Origin: a virus
Length of the DNA: 21,095 bases
Strand: one strand, 5' to 3'
Virus record (IMG/VR): IMGVR_UViG_3300042559_000905
Location: 1-21,095 of that record
Positions 6,300 to 13,008 of this stretch are shown here, one piece after another (the first letter of the stretch is position 1; each line of letters starts with the position of its first letter). A program made the position numbers and the translations under genes. The notes beneath the pieces are model-generated. The model was not told the origin of the DNA and did not search any database. It worked only from the letters and a program-made list of their open reading frames with translations.

Positions 6300-7326
6300 G
6301 CAGGGACCTTTCAAAAGCTTCTGCGATATGTATATGTTTGTGGACTGGGAAGTGCCCCCTTTGACCGATTTTAAACTCATCGTCCATTGCTATATTAAAA
6401 TTTTTTTTATACTGGTTTTTAAAATCTTCATGGCAGTTAATCAAAAGATTATCTTTGTCTTTGCCTTTAACAGATAGGTCGTATTTATAAAAAGAATTGG
6501 AATCTATTTCTATTGGGTCGTATTTATAAAAAGAATTGGAATCTATTTCTACACCATCATACCAATTTTTTTGTTCTAAATATACGTAGTCTTTAAAATC
6601 CATTTTACTAATATTATCATTTAAATAAGAGTCTTGATCGCCATCCCAAGTGCCCCAACGAAAATTGATTTTATTTAATTTGCAATAAATCTCTAGCATT
6701 CTTATATAATCAAGATTTATTGAAAATAATAATTCAGACGGAATAATGTCTTCAGCAATATGAGGGGCTTTAGAATACTTTACATCTTTTTCTGGATTGA
6801 AGTGGTTTGGGACCAGAGAATACTCTCTTCTGCCATACTTATCCTTTTCGTATCTACTTTTCATAAATTCTATTCTAGACTTCATTTGAATTCTTGTAAA
6901 CTCTGGAAACAAACAAAATAAAAATTCTGGGTTTCCGTAAGTTTTAAAAAATCCTATCAGATTTTGAACAATAATCTGGGTGCTAGCTCCGCTAATACTT
7001 AAGTTATAGGAGTCTAGTCCTAGGGTTTTTGATAAAATATTCCCCCACACTCCATCATTTACCACACCCTCGCCAACTGACTGTGAGCATCCCGCAAAAA
7101 CCATCCTTCTATTTTCTGCAAATTCTTCTGTTCTGTAACCCATAGAATTTAATGAATATACTTCCTTATTATCTTCTGGTGTCCAGGAAAGCTTAGAGTT
7201 AATGTTATATAAATAATAGCCTTTTGGCACTTTCATTATTTCATAGCTGGAATTCTTCCAATTAAATTTATCATTAACAAAATCAGAAAATTCTTTTCCT
7301 ATAGCACTATCAGATTGTTTTTCCAT
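6286..7326 (-). CDS. SGNH/GDSL-hydrolase-like protein with internal duplication
   Basis: 346 residues. RRMVFAGCSQSVGEGV (about 73-88) is an SGNH block I of the GCSxTxGxG form found in many viral SGNH proteins, with the nucleophile Ser at 81. YNLSISGASTQ (about 107-117) fits block II (Gly) and FCLFPEFTR block III. The C-terminal RGHFPVHKHIHIAEAF offers the catalytic His. This would be an esterase or acyltransferase of unknown substrate. Residues about 260-285 contain a perfect 13-residue tandem repeat (EIDSNSFYKYD twice) from a 39-bp duplication. It starts by TAATG overlap with the small Cys-rich gene and is followed by the 28-codon ORF and the carbamoyltransferase. Confidence 0.7.
   Translation of the reverse strand: MEKQSDSAIGKEFSDFVNDKFNWKNSSYEIMKVPKGYYLYNINSKLSWTPEDNKEVYSLNSMGYRTEEFAENRRMVFAGCSQSVGEGVVNDGVWGNILSKTLGLDSYNLSISGASTQIIVQNLIGFFKTYGNPEFLFCLFPEFTRIQMKSRIEFMKSRYEKDKYGRREYSLVPNHFNPEKDVKYSKAPHIAEDIIPSELLFSINLDYIRMLEIYCKLNKINFRWGTWDGDQDSYLNDNISKMDFKDYVYLEQKNWYDGVEIDSNSFYKYDPIEIDSNSFYKYDLSVKGKDKDNLLINCHEDFKNQYKKNFNIAMDDEFKIGQRGHFPVHKHIHIAEAFERSLHDKN
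6477..6551. repeat. 39-bp direct tandem duplication inside the SGNH-like gene
   Basis: Bases 6477-6512 and 6516-6551 are identical over 36 nt, period 39. The unit begins ggtcgtatttataaaaagaa. It encodes 13 residues (EIDSNSFYKYD plus two variable positions) and keeps the reading frame. Perfect DNA identity, including third codon positions, points to a recent slippage or recombination event. Confidence 0.95.
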
Positions 7327-7550
7327 TAAAAGTCTTTTTCTACTATGCTTTGTACGTACTCAGAAAAATGTTTTCTAATTGATCCCATTGGCCTTGAACC
7401 AAAAGACTCCCAAATTCTTTTATACTCAACAATATTTGAAAACGTTGTTGGGCACACTACATTTCCATTATACTCCTTAAGTACGGTTGGTAGAGGAACA
7501 TGCTTAGTGCAGCACTTACATTCTTTTGCTTTTTCTTGGTATTCGCTCAT
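7326..7550 (-). CDS. Small Cys-rich protein, unknown function
   Basis: 74 residues, not recognised. CKCCTKH (C11, C13, C14, H17) and VVCP (C33) could bind one zinc ion in a short treble-clef or HNH-like knuckle. The C-terminal half (YKRIWESFGSRPMGSIRKHF) is probably helical and basic. It starts inside the terL stop (ATGA, 4-nt overlap) and ends at the SGNH-like start (TAATG), so it is translated with the packaging genes. It might be a DNA-binding accessory of the terminase, but that rests on position alone. Confidence 0.75.
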   Translation of the reverse strand: MSEYQEKAKECKCCTKHVPLPTVLKEYNGNVVCPTTFSNIVEYKRIWESFGSRPMGSIRKHFSEYVQSIVEKDF

Positions 7551-9349
7551 ATTATTTGCATCCTGTCCATTGCTTCTTTTAAGTCTTCAGGCATTCTTGG
7601 TGCTCTGATCATATTGTAAGATGTTATATCAGGGTCATCTTTTGCCCCAAAATCATTGTCGTAGTTCATCGACTCATATGTATGTATATTTATTTCTTGA
7701 TTATTATCAAATCTAGTTCTGCTAATTGAATTAAATATTGCACCACAAGTAGCATCGGCTAAGTCTTTGGAACCTTTTCTTGGGTGATCCACTTTGTCTC
7801 TCATTATTCTAAGCTGGCAAAGCTCATCTATAAGCAGAGGTATGTGTGGGCCAATAAGTCTTTCTTCCGCAACGATCATAGCCATATCATCATAATGTTT
7901 TTTAGCGACAGACAGAATCTCTGTATTGATGCCATATTGTTTTAGTTGTTGCATCATATCATGAGAGTTCCATCTGTCAAAGGTACATGCTGCTATATTG
8001 AATCCCCTTGTTTTAAGAGACAGAATATAGTCTTTTACTTCAGTAAAATCTACAGATTTATCTGGGGTCGGGGTCCAGTATCTAACAGCGTCAATCTCCA
8101 CAATTGGAGCGGGCTGTGAATAGGTGTCTGTTACTTTAACATTGACCCACCTATTAACGTGTGCCATAGTAACGGCACAATGGTCATGCTTCTGCGCTAA
8201 GTCTACGTGGATATAATATTTTTTATCTGGGTCTGGGAGAAACCACTCCTCCAGTCTTCCAAATGTATCTACTGCTATTTGTCCTACGCTAAAAGCTTTT
8301 TCTACTTTTTCTCTTGATTTAAAAAATGCATCAACTGCGTCAGGTGGCATGCAAGCAAATCTTGATAAAGCGTCTGTTGGGTTTGTATAGAAGGCTGTCT
8401 TAAAGTCATCAATTTTTCTAACTGGGTTGATCTCCCAAGTCGGGCGCTTAATAGCATATACTTTAGGTATCTTGTAAGATATGATATGGTCTTCTTCCCA
8501 CTGTATTTCAAATTCATTTCCTGCTGTTCCGTCTGGAAGCTCTTCGTACATCTTAAATTTATGATCCCTGATTACAGTTTCTTTTTCTCCTACAACTGCA
8601 TCATATCTTTGCTGTATATAATCGTTCTTAAATCTAGGGAATGAAAGAAGAATGACTTTGCCAAAATCTGGGAAACGGGAGTCTACCGATGCCCTATACA
8701 TATCGTATACAGCGCTACCTGTTTTTGCTTGATCGTGACCAGTTGTATTGTCTATAGCAAAACCAGAAATCTCATCTAGGATAACAACTATAACATTGTA
8801 TCCTTCCCACGCCTCTCTTTCCGAGTGCCCAGAATGAACTGTGATTGCCTTGTCAAACTGGATTTCAGATGCCTTTGCATAGTATTTACCAACAAACCAT
8901 GGAGACTTGTCTATGCGGCTTCTAAAGCCTTTAAAAAACACATTGCTTGCTTGCTGCGAGTTTATAGCAATATTAATAATATCAATCGAGTCACCAGGAG
9001 GCTTGCCATAATATGTTGCTGGGTCTTTTAAACATAGTAGTAAATAAACTATGTAAGCTACAGCAATTGTTGAGCAATAATCTTTTCCAGAGCCTTTGCC
9101 TAGCTGTGCTACAACTTCATTAGCAGTTTGTTTAAATCTAGTGGCACCTTCTTCTTCGCCAAATAATTTTTTTAGCGTGGACTCTTTATAAATCTGAGAG
9201 CTTTTTTCAATTAAAGTGTATTGATACTCTGATAGAGGCGGCAACCCCAAGTAGTTTGGATCATTTACAAATGTCCTTAAATCTACTGGCTTTTCTTCAA
9301 ACTCTTCGCCGTCCAGAATATCTATTAGGTCAGAAAAATCAAAGCTCAT
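7547..9349 (-). CDS. terL: Terminase large subunit (TerL)
   Basis: 600 residues with both terminase domains. ATPase: a deviant Walker A QLGKGSGKD (82-90; Asp where Ser/Thr is usual) and Walker B VIVVILDE (186-193). RNase H-fold nuclease: metal-binding acidic residues D383 (HVDLAQKHDH), D458 (TFDRW) and D532 (KDLADAT). The protein drives DNA into the prohead with ATP and cuts the concatemer. Length is typical. It overlaps the upstream 2OG oxygenase by 4 nt (ATGA) and the downstream Cys-rich gene by 4 nt. The unusual point is the oxygenase between terS and terL, which are normally adjacent. Confidence 0.95.
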   Translation of the reverse strand: MSFDFSDLIDILDGEEFEEKPVDLRTFVNDPNYLGLPPLSEYQYTLIEKSSQIYKESTLKKLFGEEEGATRFKQTANEVVAQLGKGSGKDYCSTIAVAYIVYLLLCLKDPATYYGKPPGDSIDIINIAINSQQASNVFFKGFRSRIDKSPWFVGKYYAKASEIQFDKAITVHSGHSEREAWEGYNVIVVILDEISGFAIDNTTGHDQAKTGSAVYDMYRASVDSRFPDFGKVILLSFPRFKNDYIQQRYDAVVGEKETVIRDHKFKMYEELPDGTAGNEFEIQWEEDHIISYKIPKVYAIKRPTWEINPVRKIDDFKTAFYTNPTDALSRFACMPPDAVDAFFKSREKVEKAFSVGQIAVDTFGRLEEWFLPDPDKKYYIHVDLAQKHDHCAVTMAHVNRWVNVKVTDTYSQPAPIVEIDAVRYWTPTPDKSVDFTEVKDYILSLKTRGFNIAACTFDRWNSHDMMQQLKQYGINTEILSVAKKHYDDMAMIVAEERLIGPHIPLLIDELCQLRIMRDKVDHPRKGSKDLADATCGAIFNSISRTRFDNNQEINIHTYESMNYDNDFGAKDDPDITSYNMIRAPRMPEDLKEAMDRMQII

Positions 9350-9939
9350 TTTACACCCAATGGGACATCAATATATACAAAAATTTTATTAGAGTGTGTA
9401 TATCTTATATCGCTTTCTAAGGCCAGCACCTCATGAGATATGTCTGATCTATGAATTAGCATATCACCCTTTTCTGGCTTGTATTGCATTCCAATCTCTG
9501 GGTATGATATCTCTGCGCCATCATAATCATTAAAATAAAATATAACGCCATGGGTAGTATATTCAGCTGGGTATACGGTATCGCCCTCTTTTACACTTAA
9601 GTTAGCTTCAAACAAATGAATTGAGTCGTGGTTATCTTTATGAAGATTCCATGTCTGACCTTTTATAAATTTTACAAGGCTAAGATTTTCTCCAAGATAA
9701 AAATCTTTTTTTAAAATAGATTTTAAATGGTTGTGTACTGGAAGTAGGTGGCTTATTTGTTTCTTAGTAGATTTATACCAATCTCTTTCAAACCACATGT
9801 TGTCTGGGATGCTACTTGCAACACCAGTAATAGAATCACAATCCTGATCAGAAATAAATTTTTTATATACCCATATGCCATCACTTAATTTTTTAAAATT
9901 GTCTACGCTTGCAGAAAATGGAAATGTATTAGACAACAT
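9346..9939 (-). CDS. 2OG-Fe(II) oxygenase (prolyl-hydroxylase type) inside the terminase locus
   Basis: 197 residues. The double-stranded beta-helix signature is present: HxD in NLHKDNHD (H100, D102), GVIFYFNDYDGAEI, KPEKGDMLIHRSDISHEV with distal H169, and a basic residue for the 2OG carboxylate at K185 (SNKIFVYI), where Arg is more common. The family uses O2 and 2-oxoglutarate to hydroxylate protein side chains or small molecules. It resembles P4H-like phage proteins rather than the TET/JBP or AlkB groups. It overlaps terS by 11 nt and terL by 4 nt, so it is surely co-translated with packaging genes. The substrate is unknown; a virion or terminase protein is conceivable. Confidence 0.8.
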   Translation of the reverse strand: MLSNTFPFSASVDNFKKLSDGIWVYKKFISDQDCDSITGVASSIPDNMWFERDWYKSTKKQISHLLPVHNHLKSILKKDFYLGENLSLVKFIKGQTWNLHKDNHDSIHLFEANLSVKEGDTVYPAEYTTHGVIFYFNDYDGAEISYPEIGMQYKPEKGDMLIHRSDISHEVLALESDIRYTHSNKIFVYIDVPLGVK

Positions 9940-10465
9940 CTGACTCGTGAATCAGAACACTCTCAACAATACCTGTTATCTGAGATAATCTTTTTGCAAC
10001 ATCTAGCTTGCATTTAGGGCACCCAGCAGTCACTTCTTTTAGGATTCCAACAAGGATGTCTTGCTTTCTTTCAGTTTCGGCAATTTGAGATGCAATTTGA
10101 GTATTCTCTAATACACCTACAGATTGAAGCATAGCTATTCTTTTTGTTTCAATGTCTGCAATTAGCTTTAGGGCCCCTGCTTTTACGCTGAGCTGTCCTT
10201 GGGTATCTGCATCCTCTACGGTCTTCCAGGCTTCTTTGATTAGCATTGCATAATGTTCGTCTGCTCCAGAGATTGCCTCTCTTGCACGATCTCTTAAATT
10301 GGTATCGTTATGGACTACAGACTTCCACTCATCAACATATTCAAGAACCTCTTTTCTAGAGAATCCTGTATTGGTGGCTATTTGTGTTGCGGAGTTGCCC
10401 TTTAGCAGTTCTTGAACAACCCTGTTCATTCTGTCAAAGTGTACCGCTGGCTCTAATTCGCTCAT
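9929..10465 (-). CDS. Terminase small subunit-like DNA-binding protein
   Basis: 178 residues. Residues about 14-48 form a helix-turn-helix (VQELLKGNSATQIATNTGFS, then RKEVLEYV), followed by a long helical region (about 60-145) suited to oligomerisation and a C-terminal CPKCK pair. Size, architecture and position upstream of terL fit TerS, which recognises the packaging site and stimulates TerL; the family is too diverged to prove by eye. No Shine-Dalgarno precedes the ATG; instead a TATAAT box ends 6 nt before it, consistent with a leaderless mRNA. Confidence 0.7.
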   Translation of the reverse strand: MSELEPAVHFDRMNRVVQELLKGNSATQIATNTGFSRKEVLEYVDEWKSVVHNDTNLRDRAREAISGADEHYAMLIKEAWKTVEDADTQGQLSVKAGALKLIADIETKRIAMLQSVGVLENTQIASQIAETERKQDILVGILKEVTAGCPKCKLDVAKRLSQITGIVESVLIHESDVV

Positions 10466-10471
10466 ATATAA

Positions 10472-10480
10472 ATTATACCA
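10472..10480 (-). promoter_or_regulatory. Leaderless-type extended -10 promoter for the terminase operon
   Basis: Minus strand TGG then a perfect TATAAT (10477-10472), then TTATAT and the terS ATG at 10465. The 6-nt gap places the transcription start at or next to the A of ATG. No Shine-Dalgarno and no clear -35 are present. It lies in the 27-nt gap after the Nmad1-like gene, one of the few gaps in the operon. Confidence 0.55.
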
Positions 10481-10492
10481 TGTTTTAGTTGA

Positions 10493-10819
10493 CTAAGACT
10501 TGTTAGCAATTTTAAGAAGAATTAGATAGCCAATTAGATCATCAATATCATTATCGCCAGGAAATGCTTTATCGTTTTGAATTCTATTTAATTTATCATC
10601 AATGCGGACACGAATCTGTTCTGTTGAATCCGCCTTGGAAAATATGCGAATTGGATCTAGTGCTGAGTTTCCGTATGAGATATTTTTCTTTATAAGCATC
10701 TCTGAAATCTCTAAACACTCTCTAATGATCTTGTGGCCAGAAGGAGCATCTGTTGCAATTAACTGAAGGTCTGTTATCCAAGCCTGATATCCGCCATCTT
10801 TATTTGGGTACTCGCTCAT
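10493..10819 (-). CDS. Nmad1 (DUF1599)-like protein
   Basis: 108 residues from the ATG at 10819 (MSEYPNKDGG). Motifs LIKKNISYGNSALDPIRIFS, RIDDKLNRI and DDLIGYLILLKI match the pattern of the Nmad1/DUF1599 group, a small all-helical family noted in phage and in gene neighbourhoods for modified nucleotides. The biochemical activity is not established. A longer GTG start at 10882 is possible, but the ATG is preferred because it overlaps the stop of the 48-aa HTH gene as ATGA, and the GTG would overlap that gene by 67 nt. Confidence 0.65.
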   Translation of the reverse strand: MSEYPNKDGGYQAWITDLQLIATDAPSGHKIIRECLEISEMLIKKNISYGNSALDPIRIFSKADSTEQIRVRIDDKLNRIQNDKAFPGDNDIDDLIGYLILLKIANKS

Positions 10820-10962
10820 TTTTTTCTCAACAATCCAAACTCTTGTAAATATCTCTGTATGGTCATAGCAGAGACCCCGCACTCTTTACCTATTTCTGTA
10901 ACTGTTTTCTTTTGAACTATGTATCTTCTATATAGCCAATCTTTACTTTGATAAAGCTTCAT
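10816..10962 (-). CDS. 48-aa helix-turn-helix protein
   Basis: Short gene with both ends fixed by 4-nt ATGA overlaps: its ATG lies in the stop of the RuvC-like gene and its TGA in the start of the Nmad1-like gene. It begins MKLYQSKDWLYRRYIVQKKT and continues VTEIGKECGVSAMTIQRYLQ, a clean HTH (residues about 19-41) of the kind seen alone in phage regulators or at an end of HNH-type endonucleases. There is no nuclease domain, so it is either a small DNA-binding regulator or a relic. The basic C-terminus (LLRKK) fits DNA contact. Confidence 0.8.
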   Translation of the reverse strand: MKLYQSKDWLYRRYIVQKKTVTEIGKECGVSAMTIQRYLQEFGLLRKK

Positions 10963-11525
10963 CGCTTAGTAAGCACCTGGTTGCTGTAGTGTGCAATACC
11001 AAAGCTATCCGCAACATCAAAATCTATAATTTCTAAACCATATTTTTTATTAAAGTAATCAGCAGTTCTTTGCTTTCTCATATTTCTTAACTGATTTTTA
11101 TACCAAGATTCCGCATACCCTGGATTAGCTAGTCTTATTGCAGACTTCTCATCTTTCGTAGGATTTTTGTTGCCAATGTACGCCTGCCACGAGGATGGAC
11201 TAATAGTAATAACCTTAGCACCAGTAGACATAAGCTCAGCAATAACAACTCCATAGACATAAGACAATTTTATCACAGCATCAGGTGATCTGACAAGTAT
11301 GGCACCTTCAACAGCAATATAATCACTCTTCAGTTCATCTAACATCATAGCCATTTTATTTTTAGCGTCGTGAATTTTTTCATATATATCTTCGCCTACA
11401 AGATTAATCTTTCCCCATTTAAGTGGGACGTCATCTTCCATTAAACAAAAGGCTATAGAGTTAGTTGAGGCATCTATACCTAAAACCCTATTTGCCCTTG
11501 TCTTTATTAGGCTAGCTAATTTCAT
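10959..11525 (-). CDS. RuvC-like Holliday junction resolvase
   Basis: 188 residues with an RNase H fold of the RuvC family. Acidic catalytic residues: D18 in VLGIDAST, E73 in IAVEGAI, and D170/D173 in IIDFDVADSFGIAHY. SSWQAYIGNK and the basic NQLRNMRKQR stretch fit DNA contact. It would resolve branched DNA made during recombination and replication before packaging. It overlaps the upstream zinc-finger gene by 14 nt and the downstream HTH gene by 4 nt, inside the recA operon with the Cas4-like nuclease. Confidence 0.85.
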   Translation of the reverse strand: MKLASLIKTRANRVLGIDASTNSIAFCLMEDDVPLKWGKINLVGEDIYEKIHDAKNKMAMMLDELKSDYIAVEGAILVRSPDAVIKLSYVYGVVIAELMSTGAKVITISPSSWQAYIGNKNPTKDEKSAIRLANPGYAESWYKNQLRNMRKQRTADYFNKKYGLEIIDFDVADSFGIAHYSNQVLTKR

Positions 11526-11790
11526 CTATAATATCCTGTAACAATTTTCTAGACTTTGAATTAGTTTCTTTTAGGCATGAAGAGCATACATCATCAGAGT
11601 TATACCTGCTTAGCTGGGACTTACATTTTTTACAAAGCCTGACTGCTCCTTTTTTAATAGCCTTTTTTTCATAATACTTTTGCATAATTCTTTTGTTTGT
11701 TGCAACCCTGCAGCACTCATCTGAACAATACTTTTGATTATGTGTCTTAGAATCAAAGTCTTTAGCGCATTCTGTATTGGCACAAATCAT
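11512..11790 (-). CDS. Double zinc-finger small protein
   Basis: 92 residues, not assigned to a named family. Two metal knuckle pairs at the N-terminus (C3, C8, then C22, C26/C27 in KYCSDECC) and a second set CKKC and CSSC (C53, C56, C69, C72) predict two zinc ribbons linked by a basic helix (KRIMQKYYEKKAIKKG). It probably binds DNA or RNA, or recruits the adjacent nucleases. It overlaps the Cas4-like gene by 4 nt and the RuvC-like gene by 14 nt. Confidence 0.78.
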   Translation of the reverse strand: MICANTECAKDFDSKTHNQKYCSDECCRVATNKRIMQKYYEKKAIKKGAVRLCKKCKSQLSRYNSDDVCSSCLKETNSKSRKLLQDIIDEIS

Positions 11791-12578
11791 ATTTTAGGAA
11801 CCTTATATAAATCTATTTCTACTGTGCCAACGGGACCAGAGTTGTCATAGCATGCCTTTTTAACTGGGCAATATGTGCATGGCATCTTTGACTTAGTTGA
11901 TCCTGATGGCCTTACTGGTAGGTCTCCATTCTGAAAGTTATCCCAGACCTGCTCCATCCAAGAAAATGCTTCTTCGATTATTGCTTTATTTTTATCATTC
12001 ATTGATATTGGAATAATCAATATCTCTTGAGTGTTTTTGTTTTCGTACAGAAAGAATCCTTCTTTGGCATTCTTTAACTTCATATAAGTTAATAGTTGAA
12101 GCATGTGGTTTGCTGATGACTTCATCTCTGATTGTCTGGTATCCCATACCTCTTGCTTTGCCGTTTTGATTTCACCAATTACAGTCTCGCCATCGTACTC
12201 CATAATTAAATCTATAAAGCCTCTAATGGGAGGATACTCATTAATAATTTCCTCTTCTTCCGCTTTCCACTCTGGCATTGTAGCAATAAGCTTTTGAAGT
12301 CTTTCGTGAGCCTGGGTTCCTTGTGCCATATTGGCAACTGCTACGGCATCGTTGTCATCAATGAATACTGCACCAGAAAAAGCCATATACCAATATCTAG
12401 GGCATGTTCCGTGCCCATATCCAAGTGAGCTTGGGCTAAATGACTTCTTTGTCATCTGTCCGTCTGCTCTTTTGGTATTACGATATGACTCGTCAAGCAA
12501 TGACGCAAACTTTTCTGGGTCAAAGAACTTTCCAGTATGTTTCTTAAACTTAAGGTTCTTTACAATATCTCTAGCCAT
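11787..12578 (-). CDS. Cas4/RecB-like Fe-S PD-(D/E)XK exonuclease
   Basis: 263 residues. RecB-type nuclease core: H91 (QAHERL), D123 (RGFIDLIMEYDG), E136-x-K138 (GEIKTAK) and Q161 (MLQLLTYMKL). Four cysteines, C59 (GTCPRYWY) with C234, C237 and C243 (CTYCPVKKAC), are placed as the 4Fe-4S ligands of Cas4 and AddB proteins. Phage Cas4-like enzymes usually act in DNA end processing for recombination; no CRISPR array or other cas gene is present here, so an adaptation role is not supported. The start directly follows the previous stop (TAA-ATG). Confidence 0.9.
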   Translation of the reverse strand: MARDIVKNLKFKKHTGKFFDPEKFASLLDESYRNTKRADGQMTKKSFSPSSLGYGHGTCPRYWYMAFSGAVFIDDNDAVAVANMAQGTQAHERLQKLIATMPEWKAEEEEIINEYPPIRGFIDLIMEYDGETVIGEIKTAKQEVWDTRQSEMKSSANHMLQLLTYMKLKNAKEGFFLYENKNTQEILIIPISMNDKNKAIIEEAFSWMEQVWDNFQNGDLPVRPSGSTKSKMPCTYCPVKKACYDNSGPVGTVEIDLYKVPKI

Positions 12579-12917
12579 TTATGAGTTATACCTAACGACA
12601 TACTTAAGTGCATCTACAAGTTTGTCTATGGACTCCTTTACTGAATAATAAACGTTCTTCTTGTTGTTATTTACAGTTCCCGCTTTATCTTTAGCAATGG
12701 TTGAATACACAGAAGACATTACCGCAAACTTAGTAGACATTGCCTGCAGCTCCATAATAAGCATAGGGGCTTTTGCTGAAGGAACATCTGGTGTCATCAA
12801 TAGCTTTACAACAATAGCCAATGCTTTGTCTAAGTGCTCATCTTGCATATACTCATGCAGATCATTAAACTCTGTTATATCACTAATCAGCTGTAGAGTA
12901 TTCTTATCTTCCGCCAT
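12579..12917 (-). CDS. Helical phage protein of unknown function
   Basis: 112 residues, predicted mostly helical, no cysteines. Visible blocks: DLHEYMQDEHLDKALAIVVK, TPDVPSAKAPMLIMELQAMS, and a C-terminal KKNVYYSVKESIDKLVDALK. I cannot name a function. Its place in an operon with RecA, Cas4-like and RuvC-like proteins suggests a recombination or single-strand-DNA accessory role, by context only. AGGA precedes the ATG, and the 34-aa membrane ORF overlaps the first 14 nt. Confidence 0.8.
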   Translation of the reverse strand: MAEDKNTLQLISDITEFNDLHEYMQDEHLDKALAIVVKLLMTPDVPSAKAPMLIMELQAMSTKFAVMSSVYSTIAKDKAGTVNNNKKNVYYSVKESIDKLVDALKYVVRYNS

Positions 12918-13008
12918 TTTTAATCCTTTTGTCCCATTTGTCTATGAATAATCCAAGTGGATACCCAATAGTAAATCCTAGCATTAATCCTAATAAAAAG
13001 ATAGTCAT
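12904..13008 (-). CDS. 34-aa single-pass membrane micro-protein
   Basis: Short ORF beginning MTIFLLGLMLGFTIGYPLGL and ending FIDKWDKRIKNGGR: one hydrophobic helix of about 20 residues, then a charged tail, so a small inner-membrane protein with a cytoplasmic C-terminus is likely. Its ATG overlaps the stop of the 2OG oxygenase gene (TAATG) and its TAA lies 14 nt into the next gene. It fills an otherwise empty 90-nt gap. Phage peptides of this type may be holin-like, pore-forming or exclusion proteins; none can be chosen here. Confidence 0.68.
   Translation of the reverse strand: MTIFLLGLMLGFTIGYPLGLFIDKWDKRIKNGGR

Noticed and set aside
7547-9349. Inactive terminase because of Asp in the P-loop (GKGSGKD)
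   Set aside because: Deviant Walker A motifs are common in large terminases, and Walker B and all three nuclease Asp residues are intact.
10820-10882. GTG start at 10882 for the Nmad1-like gene
   Set aside because: This stretch is coding for the 48-aa HTH protein in another frame, and the ATG at 10819 has an ATGA overlap with that gene.
11787-12578. CRISPR-Cas adaptation locus
   Set aside because: No cas1, cas2 or repeat array is present; the neighbours are recombination genes.
12661-12951. Plus-strand frames over the minus-strand operon (for example 12661-12951, 3900-4181, 19813-20163)
   Set aside because: They have no ribosome sites, no recognisable domains, and are antisense to well-supported genes.
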